Shown piece by piece: positions 47,959 to 60,456 of a DNA stretch of 64,000 bases (its first letter is position 1; every line of letters starts with the position of its first letter). The stretch is from positions 2,170,001 through 2,234,000 of the forward strand of contig SCHM01000003.1 in NCBI GenBank assembly GCA_004123355.1. Direction: 5' to 3'. The notes under the pieces were generated by a model. That model was not told where the DNA came from and ran no database searches. It worked only from the letters and a program-made list of their open reading frames with translations. The position numbers were made by a program, and so were the translations under genes. The DNA is from Amphirosellinia nigrospora. Lineage: Eukaryota; Ascomycota; Sordariomycetes; Xylariales; Xylariaceae.

Positions 47959-49190
47959 ATGAGTGATGTGAGATGAGTGAGACGAACGAGACCCGCGATG
48001 CTCTAGCGATATCCTTACAGTTTTTTTCATATTCGCATATTCCCGGCGTTGTATACCCACATGTACATGGACTTGATTTAATCTGGCATTGACCTGAGAG
48101 CCATGTTTGGCATAGCATATCAATTTGACGACCTGGAGAGGCATTTTGTCATAATCACCTTAGATTAGAACACTACAATAATGAATTTAACTAGAATTTA
48201 CTTCTACTATACATGATAACCCTAGGCATCTGATTGCAAGCGCATCACACACTAAGCACATAGGGCTATAATATTAAAGCTTATATGGGTTTGAAAAGCC
48301 CTAGTTCGAACGTCGGGAGCATGTGACTATTGCGGGAGGCAGCTCTTAAGTGGCGGCTGGATCCTAGTTCATGGTAGCGCTAATATTGGACCCTGAGCGG
48401 CACAGTCAACTGGGATATAGCCGCGGCAAACAGTCTACACGCCGTGCAGCGCCCAATAGCATGTGGGTGGGTGTCTATAAAAGACTTGTAAAATGAGGGA
48501 GATGTCTAGAGTTTGTGAGGCTGTATGAAGGGATAATCAATTCAGCGTCGTCACTGACTTCTGGTACGATCCATAAATACCTAGTCAACCCACATCACAT
48601 ATTTTGTACTTCCGTCGCTGTTGTTTACTTGTGATTGTTGCTGAATACTGGCGCAATGAAAATATTGGCGTAATGAAATTGGGTTGAGTATATCTGTAAG
48701 CGGGGTGTTGGCGCAATGCTTCTCGCAGTAATGAGCTCACAACAGTTCCCTCCAACCGACCATAGGTAGTGCAACGATAATATTATGGCGAACAGACATT
48801 AACCGTTCCTCAAAACGACGGACAACGTTGAACGATGTTTAGCTAGTAAATCTGCGTTGTACGAGTTGCGGGCGCACACATAAAGTACCTATCAATACCG
48901 ACTCGGGAGAAAACGAGGAGTAGCGATACACGGCGACAATAAACTGGGTGCCACTCCCGACGCCATAATGAAGCCAGTGTGCGAGCAGAACGCCAGAGTT
49001 GACTCGCCGGACGGCGCCTTCGTGCCGCCGCACACTGCCCGGCGAACGCGCGCGAGGTTGAAACGATGCCAAGCGAGTTGACGGAATTCAACCCACGTTT
49101 CCTTATTTCGTTTCTCGGGATAGGATAAACGGCCTCGAGAATGAAAATCCATGCTAACGCATGTGCAGAGCAGAAGATCGATGATATTGT
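47959..49190. other. Intergenic, no supported gene
   Basis: Starts with the 3' untranslated region of the 47215 gene. AT-rich DNA follows (48150-48850). Open frames on the minus strand at 48839-49271 overlap each other and have no recognisable product. A weak TGGCGCAATG-like repeat appears at 48649, 48667 and 48707. Confidence 0.4.
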
Positions 49191-49577
49191 GGATTGCTGG
49201 GGGCTGAATATGTCCCTAAACAAGCGCCCCCTATCGGTGCCGGGAAAACGGAAGTTGATGAAGGATCTCACCCAGAATATTCTGGGCCAGACTTGCTGCT
49301 GTACCTACATAATCTCTTCGCTGGCGTTTGGTCCTGCGCGGGGTTTTGGCGTTCCATGTACAACAAGGCCGACGCGACTCCAAAAAACTTACATTTATTT
49401 TTTGGAACATTGTTTGGAGTTATTATTGTGGAATCAACCCACGTTATTTATGTTGCATGGGTGTTGATAGGATCGATACTGCTCTTCTCACATGAACAAC
49501 AATTTTCAGATAAGGAATGGGGATATCTTAAACAACACGGTATCCCAAATATCGGTTGGCAGCACATGTCGACGTGA
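49191..49577 (+). CDS. Possible exon of a hydrophobic protein, weak
   Basis: An open frame of about 128 codons with no clear ATG at its start. It reads GAEYVPKQAPPIGAGKTEV, HNLFAGVWSCAGFWRSMYN and a hydrophobic part LFFGTLFGVIIVES and VIYVAWVLIGSILLF, ending GWQHMST. One or two membrane segments are possible. The GAGKT resembles a Walker A loop by chance only. It may be the last exon of a gene whose upstream exons are not recognisable, or a remnant. Confidence 0.25.
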   Translation, partial: GLLGAEYVPKQAPPIGAGKTEVDEGSHPEYSGPDLLLYLHNLFAGVWSCAGFWRSMYNKADATPKNLHLFFGTLFGVIIVESTHVIYVAWVLIGSILLFSHEQQFSDKEWGYLKQHGIPNIGWQHMST

Positions 49578-49795
49578 TACACGTTTTATTCGGTCAATAA
49601 CTGTCATAATATAATGGACATCTCATTCGCTACGCGGTTTTGACACCCTAACGCCAGGTATCCAATATCCCAACGCCAGCATGACCTCCATGTCCGAAAT
49701 CAAATTAGCCTAACAGGTCATAGATGCATCCAAAACTAACCGATCGCATAGCACTAAATCAACCATGAATATTCATTTTTTCCCCTTCGCCATTC
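49578..49795. other. 3' untranslated region of the mannosyltransferase gene
   Basis: Short spacer that should hold the polyadenylation region of the minus-strand gene ending at 49796. Nothing else is seen. Confidence 0.4.
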
Positions 49796-51997
49796 CTAAT
49801 TCATAAACCCGACCGAGGACGCGCGGTCCCTCATCATCTTCAGGATGTCCAGGTCCTCGTCGTTGATATCGAACTTGGAATCCGCGTCCGACGTAAGACA
49901 GCACAGGTTGTCCTCGGCGAGCTTCCAGAAGTCGTCGTCGTCGATGGCCTTGTTCCGCGGCTCGCTGAGGTAAGACTTCATGGGGGCGAAGCGCCGCTTC
50001 GAGCGGTCCGAGTACTTGTTCAGGAGCAGCCACCCGTTGAACCACAGGGGCGTGCCGTCCACGTCGAGGTGGAGGAGCTGGGGACTACATATCGTGTATG
50101 TCTCTGGCGCGGAGCTCGCGCTTCGTAGCTCCAGCTGATTCTCTGGTTTTTCTGTTGCACCTGGTATGGAGGAGTCTAGCTCTGTTGCTGTTGCTGTTGC
50201 CGTTGCCGTTTTTATTTTGCTCGGGGGTTCGACTACTCCTATGGATCCCACCAAGCCCTTGTGGAATGCGAAGGATGGGTCTCCCGCGAGCAGAAAGCCG
50301 ATCCAGAATGTTTCCTTGTCGCCTAGTTTTGGGTCAGTTTGAGAGGAATGGGCAAACGGGGGCTTCCGGGTCCCGTTTTACTTACCATGCATCATCTCAT
50401 ACACACCCATCTTGCCATCTCTTGCGTCTCTGTCGCTTCCGTTAAAGCGGCAGACAAGCAGCATTGACATAAAATGCTTCCATTTATCCACCTGAGAGAA
50501 GTATATCAGCTCACCATTCACTACCAAGAGATGTGTGCGAGTTACTCACCACCACCACACCGCTCTCCTGGTGATGTCCTGACGAACCCGTCCACCAGCT
50601 GGACTCTTTCGCCAGCTTGTGTATCGGCCTCGGCAGAATCTGCAACAGCCATCTTCTCTTAGATTCAGGCATGATCGTCCTGTCGCGGAAAAACAACGCG
50701 CCCGTCTTCTTATAGTCCGGGTCTTCGAACAGCTTGGCCGGGTTGCGGAAAAAGAATGAATCAGCATCGATGAATATGACCTCGCGGAAGCTCGACATGA
50801 GCATTGCGAAAGGTTTAATGGCCCAGCCGGCCAACGTCCATCCCTCGTCGTCGACCATTAGGGATATGTCACGTGTCGTGACGCCTGGTAGAGTCTGGGG
50901 AGATGTCATTAGTACACGGGATCAAGTTAAGCGCAAGCGGCCAATAGACTCACCTCCAGTTCAGAACGGTGATCTTCGCCTAGATCCGCATCTCCAAGAT
51001 ACATAACCTCAATTGGGAGGTCACACCCGAGTTGTCGGAACGTATATATCGTGGTCATCAAGTACTTCGCCTGGTCATCGCCGCCCGTGAGAACGATACC
51101 TCTTCCCCCATTCTTGAAGCCAGCGTGCAGCGTCATGTGGTCGGCGAAATACGGGTTCGTGAAGGGGAACAGGATGTGGGCGAATTTGGCAAGGAAACCC
51201 CGGAATGTCTCGTAGTTGTGGATTGTGTTAGTAAGAGACGAGCCGGAGCCCGTTTTCTCGCCGTCCTCTATGCCGCGCAGGTACTGGATTATGTCGTCTC
51301 GGACGTACGTCTCGCCAGATTCCTTGTCTTCCACCAGGTGCAGCTTCTCCCATGCGCTCAGGAATTTCTTATATGCCCGTGTCCTCAGCCCCAGCTCCCG
51401 CATCCGCTCTGCGCCGCCGTTGTCGATGGGCCGTAGGAACTCGCGCATGTTCATCTCGTCGGGGAGCATGGCGAAAACAGTCTCCAGGTCATCTTTGAGA
51501 TTAGGTCTTTCGGACCAGTGATTCGGGCGCAGTTTCGTTTTTTCGGGTACCGGATTAGATGTATGATATTGTACTTTCTGCTTATTGGTGCTCTCCTTCG
51601 TGGGTTCTTTATTTTGAGCCTCCTTCACATTCTCTTTATATGTCTTCTCGTCTACTATCGGTTTTTGGGGTTCAGATGCTCGAACGTTCTTTTGTGAATC
51701 GACCGGCAATTGTTGGTCTTGTCGCTTATATGTATCCGGTGGTAAAATCGGCGTTTCTGGGCGTGGAGCTGTCTTGACATCGGGGTAAAACGCCTCGCCA
51801 TTGTCTAAGTTCTGTATTATGTGTATGTGAAAATAGACTGAGAAGCCGAGGAATACCAGTATGACGACCATGAAAATAATGGGATTCTTGTAACGGCTGC
51901 TGAAACGACGCCTACGTTCCGTCGAGAGCGATGGGAAGAGTGATCCTGGGGGCGGCAACCGACCCTCCTTTGGGCCGCGTGCTGGCTTGAACATCAT
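49796..51997 (-). CDS. Alpha-1,3-mannosyltransferase, MNN1 family (GT71-like)
   Basis: A type II Golgi membrane enzyme that adds mannose from GDP-mannose to protein-linked glycans. The intact gene has four exons: 51997-50954, 50894-50550, 50491-50386 and 50322-49796. After a short basic cytosolic tail comes a membrane anchor (NPIIFMVVILVFLGFSVYF, residues ~38-57) and a charged stem. The catalytic part begins near GFKNGGRGIVLTGGDDQAKY and TFRQLGCDLPIEVMYLGDAD. The metal-binding DXD-type site is in FREVIFIDADSFFFRNP (exon 2), followed by GALFFRDRT and QESGVVVV. Later exons read WKHFMSMLLVCRFN and GDKETFWIGFLLAGDPSFAF. An Ala-Thr repeat coded by a GTTGCT-type microsatellite (50185-50213) lies in a variable loop. 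It resembles yeast Mnn1/Mnt family members; which glycan it acts on cannot be told. Confidence 0.9.
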
Positions 51998-53767
51998 CGT
52001 GAACTGATTTGCGCCCGCATTAAAGTAAGAATCCGTCGGTCCTAAGTGGAAGTCATGGGGAGCGGCTAACTTTTATACTCCACCAACGGACACGTATTGC
52101 TCGCAGGGAAGGTTTTCCCTAGTGCTTGAGTTTGCGCATATATAAGACCTTGGCCATCCCTACCTAACTTACAATTGTCTGAGTGGATATGATATGCGCG
52201 CCATCGCGAGTTTACGTTCAGATCGCTGTTGGAAATCGTACCTTACACTAGATAGAGCGGCTGAGCCTATTCTTAAATAACACGCGATCGCAAAGCAAAA
52301 CCGTGGCCACTCGGCAGCTCGAGAACTCGTGGTTTGGGATAATCTAGCAATCCTAGCTCCCATTTTGGGCAGGTCCTTCTAAGCAGCGACTATGCCGCGG
52401 CCCGCAAAGCCTGGAACTATGCTGGAGACGCATAACGGATGCTTGATGGCCGGCTGGCAAGATCAAAATCTTGCACCTACTCGGTTAGGTGACCTGGTGA
52501 CTACATGGCTGGCGTGCTTGGCACAATCCATTGTCTGCGTAGTCTGTCATATTGGTGGAATTCTGGGGGGAAGCTGGGTAATGAGGCGTCGCTAATCCAA
52601 AGCCTAGATCTCCAAAATAGGCCAAGAGGAGTAAAATCCTCCCCCAATCCGGGATCGCCGGATGACTTAGCGTATCTTGGCAATGATTATGGCGGCACAT
52701 ATAGCCTTCGATCTTGCTGTCGAGGTTTCAGCTGTGGTCGGGGCAGTTGGGGATGCCCTGCAATCAAGGAGAACCTTACATGACTATATAAAATATTGGA
52801 TATTGAGTTTTAACACCTGCTCAACTACAAGGTATCTTGCAAACTACAAGGCATGCATAGTATATAACAAACTAGTGGCCTTGAAAAAAGTTTGGGGTTT
52901 CATCCAAAACTGATCCTTTTCCCTAGGTGAGCACAAAAGGTGAAACATAGTATTCAATAATTGGCTTACACCTTACGCGATGGCAGGGGGGGCATACACT
53001 CAGATTTTACGCAAATCTTACTGTTCTCGCTCTTGTGCCACGAACAGCCACAGTGACCTGTGGCCGCGATAGGACAAGCGGCTTGTCCCCTACAAAAATC
53101 TAGATTGTTGAGTCTTTTTTTTGAGTTGTGCGCGTGATGCCGAAGAGGGTATTGCAGGGATTGATCGATAGCTTCGTATGTTGGATGCCAAGGAATCCTG
53201 GCCTTGATATATGGTTCTGATAGAAATTCCAAGCTCTGCGCTCGGGATGGTGATCGATTAGAAGTTATCCATTGCCCATAAGACAGCAATATTGCCTATA
53301 GCCCCTTATCGGTACTTTTCTTGGATGATGAACTCACTAGCGCTTATTGTGCTTGAAAATCCCTGAAATATTTCAACACATGGCTAATGTACTTAATTAG
53401 CCCTCCCGCAACTAGCCGTGATGCAGGCTTGGCTGTGTGTTTCTGCAGCGTTTCTAGAAGTATACCAGAAATGATCCAGAAGACCCCATTATTTACTTCT
53501 CCTGCATTGGACCACTCACAGCTTGACAAAAACCAGCCAGACGATTACATAAAGCACATATAGCCTTTTCTTCGAGTTGGTCTCCTTTCGTTCTTCCGGG
53601 TCTGTTGTAGATAAACTGGACGGTGGTCGTAGTCTCGGCATGCCGTTATCGGTAATGGGCGGGGTTTATATGGTGGGGGAGAGGAGCGACGTAGTATGCC
53701 GGACGGGATACAGTTGACGGCGACCACCACCTATCAACCGAATTATCAGTTCAAGAAATTTCTCAAA
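51998..53767. promoter_or_regulatory. Divergent region between the mannosyltransferase and amidohydrolase genes
   Basis: About 1.8 kb upstream of both genes. Parts near 52380-52780 contain short overlapping open frames on both strands without recognisable products. A GC-rich patch and a GGGGGAGAGG run lie just before the amidohydrolase start. A conserved function cannot be named for any stretch. Confidence 0.4.
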
Positions 53768-55660
53768 ATGACTACTATCTTCCATAATGGGAGATTCTTC
53801 CAGTCAGGGACCCAGGGAGAGAACCAGTCGTTCGCAGAGTGCCTGTTAGCTGATGGAGCTGGTAAAATCGCCCACGTGGGCTCGTTAGCAGACGAGCAAA
53901 TACGGCAAGCCGAAGCAGACGGCGTCACGAAGAAGGACCTTGGTGGTCATATTGTGCTCCCAGGCTTCCTTGATGGGCATATGCACTTGTTGATGTTTGG
54001 GCAGTCACTCCAGAAGGCTGGACTGGAAGCATGCAAGAATCTCGATGACATCAGGAAGACACTCAAGGACTTCGCGTGAGTAATACCAGAGGCGTTTACT
54101 TACTCTTTTTGGTTCTAATTATGGGAGCAAAATCTATTGTTTGCGCAGCTGCAGTGATACGCGGCACGGGAGGGATGTAGTATGCAGGCTCCCGTGGCCC
54201 AGATAGATCTCACCTAAATGGGAAATTACTAACTCAAGCTCCCATGTTGAAGTACCGCGCATCCGTCCGCTCCACGTATAATGGCCAAAGGATGGATGCA
54301 TTCTATGACGGACGGCAAAGCATTAGCAAGCATGATTGACGATATTGACCCCCGGCCCATTTTCATCGACTCCAAAGACCTTCACTCTACTTGGTGTAAT
54401 ACTGCCGCTTTGGAGGAAATAGGGGTACAGAACATGCCCAACCCCGAAGGAGGAGAAATACACCGTGATGAAAATGGGAAGGCCTCAGGCCTACTATCCG
54501 AATCTGCAGCAGTAACGATTGTATGGCCTCATGTCGCCAAAGTTGCACCCATGGAGGAGAAACTGGCGGCAATAAGGCGCGCAATAGAGGCATACAATGC
54601 GGCTGGTTATACGGGACTGATAGAGATGGCAATGGACGAAAATGGATGGGAAGCTTTACAGACATTTCGCCAGCAAGAAGCCTCACCTATGCGGTTCGCG
54701 GTGCACTGGCTCATCACACCCCGCAAAACGGCAGCAGAAAACCTTGCGCAGGTCGATCGTGCAATCGAGCTTAACCAACAGTTCAACACGAACACAACTC
54801 CGGATTGCCGAGTAGTGGGTATCAAGGTCATTGGCGATGGAATAATCGACGGTTGCACTGCTGGGTTAACAGAGCCTTATTCGTCGAATGGAGTCTCGTG
54901 CGAACCGATATGGTCACTTGGGGAGCTTGGTCCAGTCGTCAAGAAGGCGGATGCGGCCGGGTTACAATGCGCCCTTCACGCAATAGGCGACAAGACAATC
55001 AGGACAGCAATTGACGCACTAGAACAGAATGCGACGTCCGGACGCAGGCATCGGATCGAGCATTTAGAGCTGGCCTCTCCGGAAGACGCTGCACGGCTGG
55101 GCAGGTTGGGCATCACTGCATCGATTCAACCAGTGCACGCGGATCCCGCCATCCTTCGCGCGTGGCCGACTCTGCTGGGGCCGTCGCGCTGCGAACGAGC
55201 CTTTGCCTACACCGACTTCGCCCGAGGTGGTGCGGTGCTCGCCCTGGGCTCAGACGCGCCAACGGCACCGCATGCACCGCTGACCAACCTTTACACGGCG
55301 ACGACGCGGCGGTCGGCACGGGAGCCCGCACTAGAAGACCGGATGAACCCTCACTTTGCGCTAGAGCTGGCGGTGGCCATTGCGGCGGGTACGGCGGGCT
55401 CGGCGCACAGCTGTTTCGCCGAGGGGTGGGCGGGCAAGCTGGAAGTTGGCCTCTCGGCAGATTTCGCAGTTGTGGACATGGAGTGGAGTCACGATAAGCT
55501 GTTGACGCAGGCGAGAATTGTGCAGACGTGGTTTTCGGGACGAAAGGTGTTCGACGCCGACTCGGCCGCGTCATCTCAGGTCTTGTCGAGCGAACGGGAG
55601 CACGCAACGTGGGGGAGGACAGTAACCAAGAAGCACACAGACCCCGACATCCCTGAATAA
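53768..55660 (+). CDS. Amidohydrolase, YtcJ-like (amidohydrolase family 3)
   Basis: A metal-dependent hydrolase of unknown substrate. Two exons, 53768-54075 and 54253-55660. The intron has a GTGAGT donor, and the joined frame reads KDFATAHPSAPRIMAKGWM. The start MTTIFHNGRFFQSG was chosen because it opens the small beta-sandwich typical of the family; another in-frame ATG lies 72 bases upstream (53696). Metal-site elements are visible: DGHMH (HxH), GIKVIGDGIIDG, LHAIGD, RRHRIEHLE and LALGSDAPTAPHAP. The C-terminal stretch LEVGLSADFAVVDM is the usual return of the beta-sandwich. Length (about 570 residues) is normal. The frame is intact. Relatives include bacterial YtcJ and the N-substituted formamide deformylase group, but an exact substrate cannot be claimed. 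Confidence 0.9.
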
Positions 55661-57164
55661 CTTGCTTGCTTAGTGTACTATGTATATTAGGTAGATGAGT
55701 TAGATACCCTCTCTAGATGGCACAAAGCTACTCACGCTTCCCTTTCGTCCCATCTTCCCCGTACGCATGTTGCCATGTGAATAGACGCATCCCTACATAC
55801 ATCGACGCAAGGTGTATGTCAGGTCAGCTGGGAAGCGAAGGTCACCGCTGTTTCACCTCGTCCCGTTCCGTTGGCGTGGGGTGAATGCCTCGCACACCCA
55901 CAAGGCGTGGCGGGGAGATGCAACCTATGCGCCGAGACGCTGTGATGGTATCAGAACGACACCTATTCGGTGCAGGGGCGAATCTTTCTATATCGGTGAC
56001 AGCAGTCCCACCACGAGACTCCACTGCCGAGCTGCCGAGCCGAACTATTGGTACAGCCATGCCAATGGGTTGGAAATAGCAAGAACAGCGTGTAAGTCGT
56101 GACGCGCTGCTTACTGGCTTCAAAAATGCTCGTGATATACGAGTGTTTCGTGATTGTACGAGAACAGACTTAGATGGGCTTGCGTCCAAATGTCCAATTA
56201 AGATGACAGGTCGGTTAGTAATATGCGTCCTCCCCGTTCTCGGCGCCGGCAAGGGAGTCTTCGGTGGACGGTGGAGCAACCAACTCCGATAGGTTGCGGG
56301 ATACTGAATCTGATCAGCTCGCTGCTCTGCAGGTGCCTGAGTAACGTGGAACAGCGAACAGCGTGCCTTCCCATGGAATGCACACGCCTACCCGATCACC
56401 GCCGACCTACCTACACAGGTAGCCCCAGGTACCTACCTAGGTACTTTAGGTAGGTTAGGTAACTAACCGCCTACCTGGACCAACCCCTATTGTAACCTGT
56501 CATCATTTCAAGACAACATAACTCGTAGGTCTACTACCCAAATACTATCTCGATGGTATGCGTTCGCCTGTTGCCCTCGATATCATGGCTCTATAAAGCG
56601 AACTTATCATGTTATACGGGGTAGTATGTGACCCTCGACCACTCATAGCGTGCCGGATCTAGACTAAGCTTATTCCGTGCCATCGTCATCCTACCCTCAT
56701 ATGCTCCGTCGCCTCCGGTTCTCTCGTATAAGGGGCGTATATTCATTCCCTTTACAGTATACAGTACCGGGTTAAGACGTCGTCAACGTCGGGTTCCTTG
56801 GCACGGAATTGGTACACGTCCCATGACAGCCGAATGATAGGATGGAAATGCATCACCTCGTGGGTTCTGCGCGGGGTTGTACCACTAGATCGTGCAGTCG
56901 ACCTCACCGGGGGGCATGGCTGCATGCAGTCCATATGCATGTTGTCGTGGGACGACGCGCCCGAGAGGTCAAGGGAGAGATAACCGACAGGATATGATGT
57001 GGATATGTGCGGACAGTATATCTTGAGCCTCCCACTATGTCCCTTGTCTTCCGCTTTTCCTCTTTCTACTCACTCTCTTTCTCTCTTTCTTCCCTTCCTT
57101 CACTTGCCCCTAACTCTTTAGTGACTTCATCGGCACACTTACCGCCTGGATTGTACGTACTTGA
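55661..57164. promoter_or_regulatory. Upstream region of the ENA ATPase gene
   Basis: 1.5 kb without a supported gene. It holds a cluster of TAGGTA-type motifs at 56405-56465, including ACCTACCTAGGTAC and the 16-mer listed separately. A strong pyrimidine tract of about 70 bases (57046-57118) lies just before the ATG at 57165, as is common in strongly expressed fungal genes. Open frames at 55812-56280 on both strands have no recognisable product. Confidence 0.5.
56448..56463. promoter_or_regulatory. AGGTAGGTTAGGTAAC motif, copy 1
   Basis: A 16-base sequence found identically at 63609-63624. Here it lies 0.7 kb upstream of the ENA ATPase gene in a cluster of related TAGGTA half-sites and palindromes. 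A role as a binding site is a guess based on recurrence and position. Confidence 0.4.
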
Positions 57165-60100
57165 ATGGGGACAGAAGATCAACTCATCGTCGAGGAGTCG
57201 GCCGAACCTCCTATATGTGGCCTAACTCGCTCTTTCGATGCCACAACTTCAGCAGCCAAGCTGAGACCTGACAACGCGGATCATATCCGTGCACCTCACA
57301 CCTTACCTATCAACCAGTTAGAGCAACTACTCGAGACAGACTCGAGCTATGGCCTCTCTCATCTCGAGGCGGCTCGTCGCCTGGCGGAGGGTGGCCCGAA
57401 CAAGGTTAAGGCAGCTGAAGGGCTTTCCGCCTGGAAGATTCTCTTGAGGCAGGTCTCCAATAGCTTGACTGTTGTTCTCATTCTCGTCATGGCTCTTTCT
57501 TTTGCCATCCATGACTTTGCCGAGGGTGGTGTTATTACTGCCGTCATCATACTTAACATTGTAGTTGGGTAAGTACACTTTTCCGATTTCAAATATCTAA
57601 ACAATCACGCGGATTGCTGGATGGCTGATACTTAGTTTTATGTCTTCCCCATAGACTAGTTCAGGATTATCGGGCCGAAAAGACCATTGAAGGTCTTCAG
57701 GCTCTGTCTGCTCCCAGTTGCAAGGTTATTAGGTCCCAAGTGGCCATGACCACGAAAGCCGAGCAGCTTGTCAGGGGCGATCTTGTCATACTCAATGTAG
57801 GCGATATTATCCCCGCCGATCTTCGTTTGGTCTCTGGGCTTAACCTGTCCACTGATGAAGCGCTCCTCACTGGCGAATCTGTACCCATTAGTAAGGACTC
57901 GGATATTGTCCTAAATGATGCGGACATGCCCCTCGGTGACCGCGTGAACATGGTCTACTCCGCTAGTACCATCACCCGTGGCCGCGGCACGGGAATTGTA
58001 ACAGCTACCGGCATGGAAACAGAAGTTGGCCGAATCGCCGAGCTTCTCAGAGCAAACTCGTCGCCGACAGGTGAAGACGTATCTTGGTTTGCATCATATT
58101 GGCTACGCGTGAAGATGGGAACCCGAAATATACTAGGCCTGGATGGTACCCCTTTACAAGTGAAACTAAGCAAGTTTGCTTTGATTCTCTTCGCACTCGC
58201 TATACTTCTTGCTATCATTGTCTTCTCGGCGAATCGCTTCGATATCGATGGCGATGTACTTATCTATGGTATCTGCGTTGGTGTTGCCGTCATTCCCGAG
58301 TCTCTGATTGCCGTTCTCACGATAAGCATGGCAGTCGGCACGAAGGCGATGGCTAAGGGGAATGTGATTGTGAGGAAGCTATCAGTGCTAGAGGCGGTTG
58401 GTGGAGTGACCAATATATGTTCCGACAAGACTGGAACGTTAACACAGGGCAAAATGATCACGAAGAAGGTCTGGCTTCGAGATGGCTCTGTTGCTTCAGT
58501 TGAGGCTTGTACGCACCCTTTCGATCCAACTAGTGGGCAAGTCATCTGGAAGGATGAAGCGTCCCCCTCTCCTCAGGTCCTCCTTCCTTGATATCGAGGC
58601 TCCCTCTGAGCGCGAGGAAGTTTGTAGAGTGTCTCTCTCTTTGCAATAACGCAACTGTGTCTGATAGCAAGGTAGTCGTAGGAGACGACACAGTCGAGAC
58701 ATCGACCACTTCCACCACCATTGTCTCAGAGTGGACGGCTGTAGGAGAGCCGACAGAGATCGCCCTCCAAGTGTTTGCAATGAGATTCGACTTTAGTAAG
58801 GCCACCATCTCACAAGCGAACAATTCAACTCTCGTTACGGAACACCCCTTTGATTCTTCCTGTAAGCGTATGACGGTTGTTTACGCTAGGCCGTCCGGTG
58901 AGGTCGACGTCTACACCAAAGGCGCCCTGGAAGCGATCATGCCACTCCTAGACGCACCCGATGATATTAAAGCCGAGTTCACATCCAACGCCGAATCCCT
59001 TGCCGCCGAAGGCCTCCGTGTGCTATGTATTGCACATAAAACCATTCCGAAAGGCGATGCTCCCATGACCGACCGTGCGGCTGCGGAGAGTGGGTTGACA
59101 CCACTCGGCCTGGCCGGCTTGTATGACCCTCCCCGCCAGAAACCGCCGGCGCTGTCGAAAAGTGTAAGATTGCGGGCATCTCAGTTCATATGCTAACGGG
59201 CGATCACATCAAAACGGCAACGGCTATTGCGCACGAGGTTGGCATTCTAGATCCCAATCTTACCGCCGCCGAGGCTGCCACCGCAACCATGCCCGCATCT
59301 ATATTTGATGCCCTCAGCAATGTGGAGATCGACGCTTTGAATAAGCTTCCACTAGTTCTTGCTCGCTGCAGCCCATCCACGAAAGTGCGAATGGTCGAGG
59401 CGATGCACCGTCGGGGAGCATACTGTGTGATGACCGGAGACGGCGTCAATGACTCTCCCGCCCTTAAGAAGGCCGATGTTGGTATTGCCATGGGTCTCAA
59501 ATGGTAGCGATGTGGCCAAGGAGGCTGCAGATATGGTACTAACCGATGATAACTTTGCCTCTATCGTCACCGCAGTTGAGGAGGACGCAGGCTTTTCGAC
59601 AACATCCAGAAGGTAAGCCGCACATACCAACTCACCACGATACTTGTACCACAGAAGCTCATGTATGCTAATGACGACACCAGTTCATCCTTCACCTGCT
59701 CATATCTAATATTGCCCAAGTCTTACTCCTCCTCATCGGCCTGGCTTACAAGGATAAGGAAGACCAATCCGTCTTCCCGCTCTCTCCCGATCGAGATCCT
59801 CTGGGCCAACCTTATCACGTCATCATTCCTAGCCCTTGGCTTGGACTCGAAGAAGCGCAGCCCGACATCATGCTTCGACCCCCGCACAACCTCCGCGTAG
59901 GTGTGTTTACAAAGGAGATTATAATCGACAAGTTCGCGTACGGGTTCTTCATGGGGTCTCTCTGCATCTTCTCTTTTGCCTTCGTATCCTACGGACCGAA
60001 ACAGTGGGCTGTGTCGCTGATGAGTTCGACGGAATGTAACCAGGGGTATGCTTCAATGTGCGACCCGGTGTACCGCGCACGTGCGACGACTTTCGCAACC

Positions 60101-60456
60101 CTCAGCTTCCTGCTTCTATTCACGGCTTGGGAGGTCAAGCACTTCACCCGCTCATTGTTCAACATGTACCCGGAGGAGTTCAGCGGGCCATTCTCGGTCG
60201 TGCGCACCGTGCTACGTAACCGCTCCTATTCTGGGCTGTTGTTGCAGGCTTCGTCATCACGTTCCCCGTCATTTACATTCCTGTCGTCAACCGGGTCGTT
60301 TTCAAGCACACCGCCATTGATTGGGAGTGGGGCGTTGTCGCTGCCGCTGTCATCGCGTACATTGCTCTCGTCGAGGCCTGGAAGCTGGCAAGAGGCGGTT
60401 GTTTTATAACAAAACGCGGCTTTCATCTTCGCCATCTGCCGTGTGAGAGCAATTGA
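57165..60456 (+). CDS. ENA1: P-type cation-exporting ATPase, ENA type (P2D)
   Basis: Plasma-membrane pump that exports Na+ (and K+ or Li+) in fungi. Start [16 protein letters not shown] at 57165. Introns are at 57569-57654 and 59613-59683. Visible motifs: [20 protein letters not shown] (N-terminal cation-ATPase domain), [11 protein letters not shown] (actuator TGES), [34 protein letters not shown] (membrane helix 4), [13 protein letters not shown] (phosphorylated Asp), [48 protein letters not shown] and [20 protein letters not shown]. The last helices end at [23 protein letters not shown]. About eight single-base frame changes interrupt it, for example at 58563-58567 (C run), 59499-59501 (A run), near 59135, 59585, 59790, 59840 and 60230. 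The protein between them is fully conserved. Sequence error is likelier than decay. The stop chosen is in the frame of the last helix; another frame stops at 60409. Confidence 0.9.

Noticed and set aside
49230-49250. Walker A-like GAGKT in the open frame at 49191-49577
   Set aside because: There is no Walker B, no P-loop fold context and the frame is mostly hydrophobic, so the match is taken as chance.
48839-49271. Overlapping minus-strand open frames of 77-142 codons
   Set aside because: They overlap each other in different frames and an antisense candidate exon, with Arg/Ser-rich random composition and no recognised motif.
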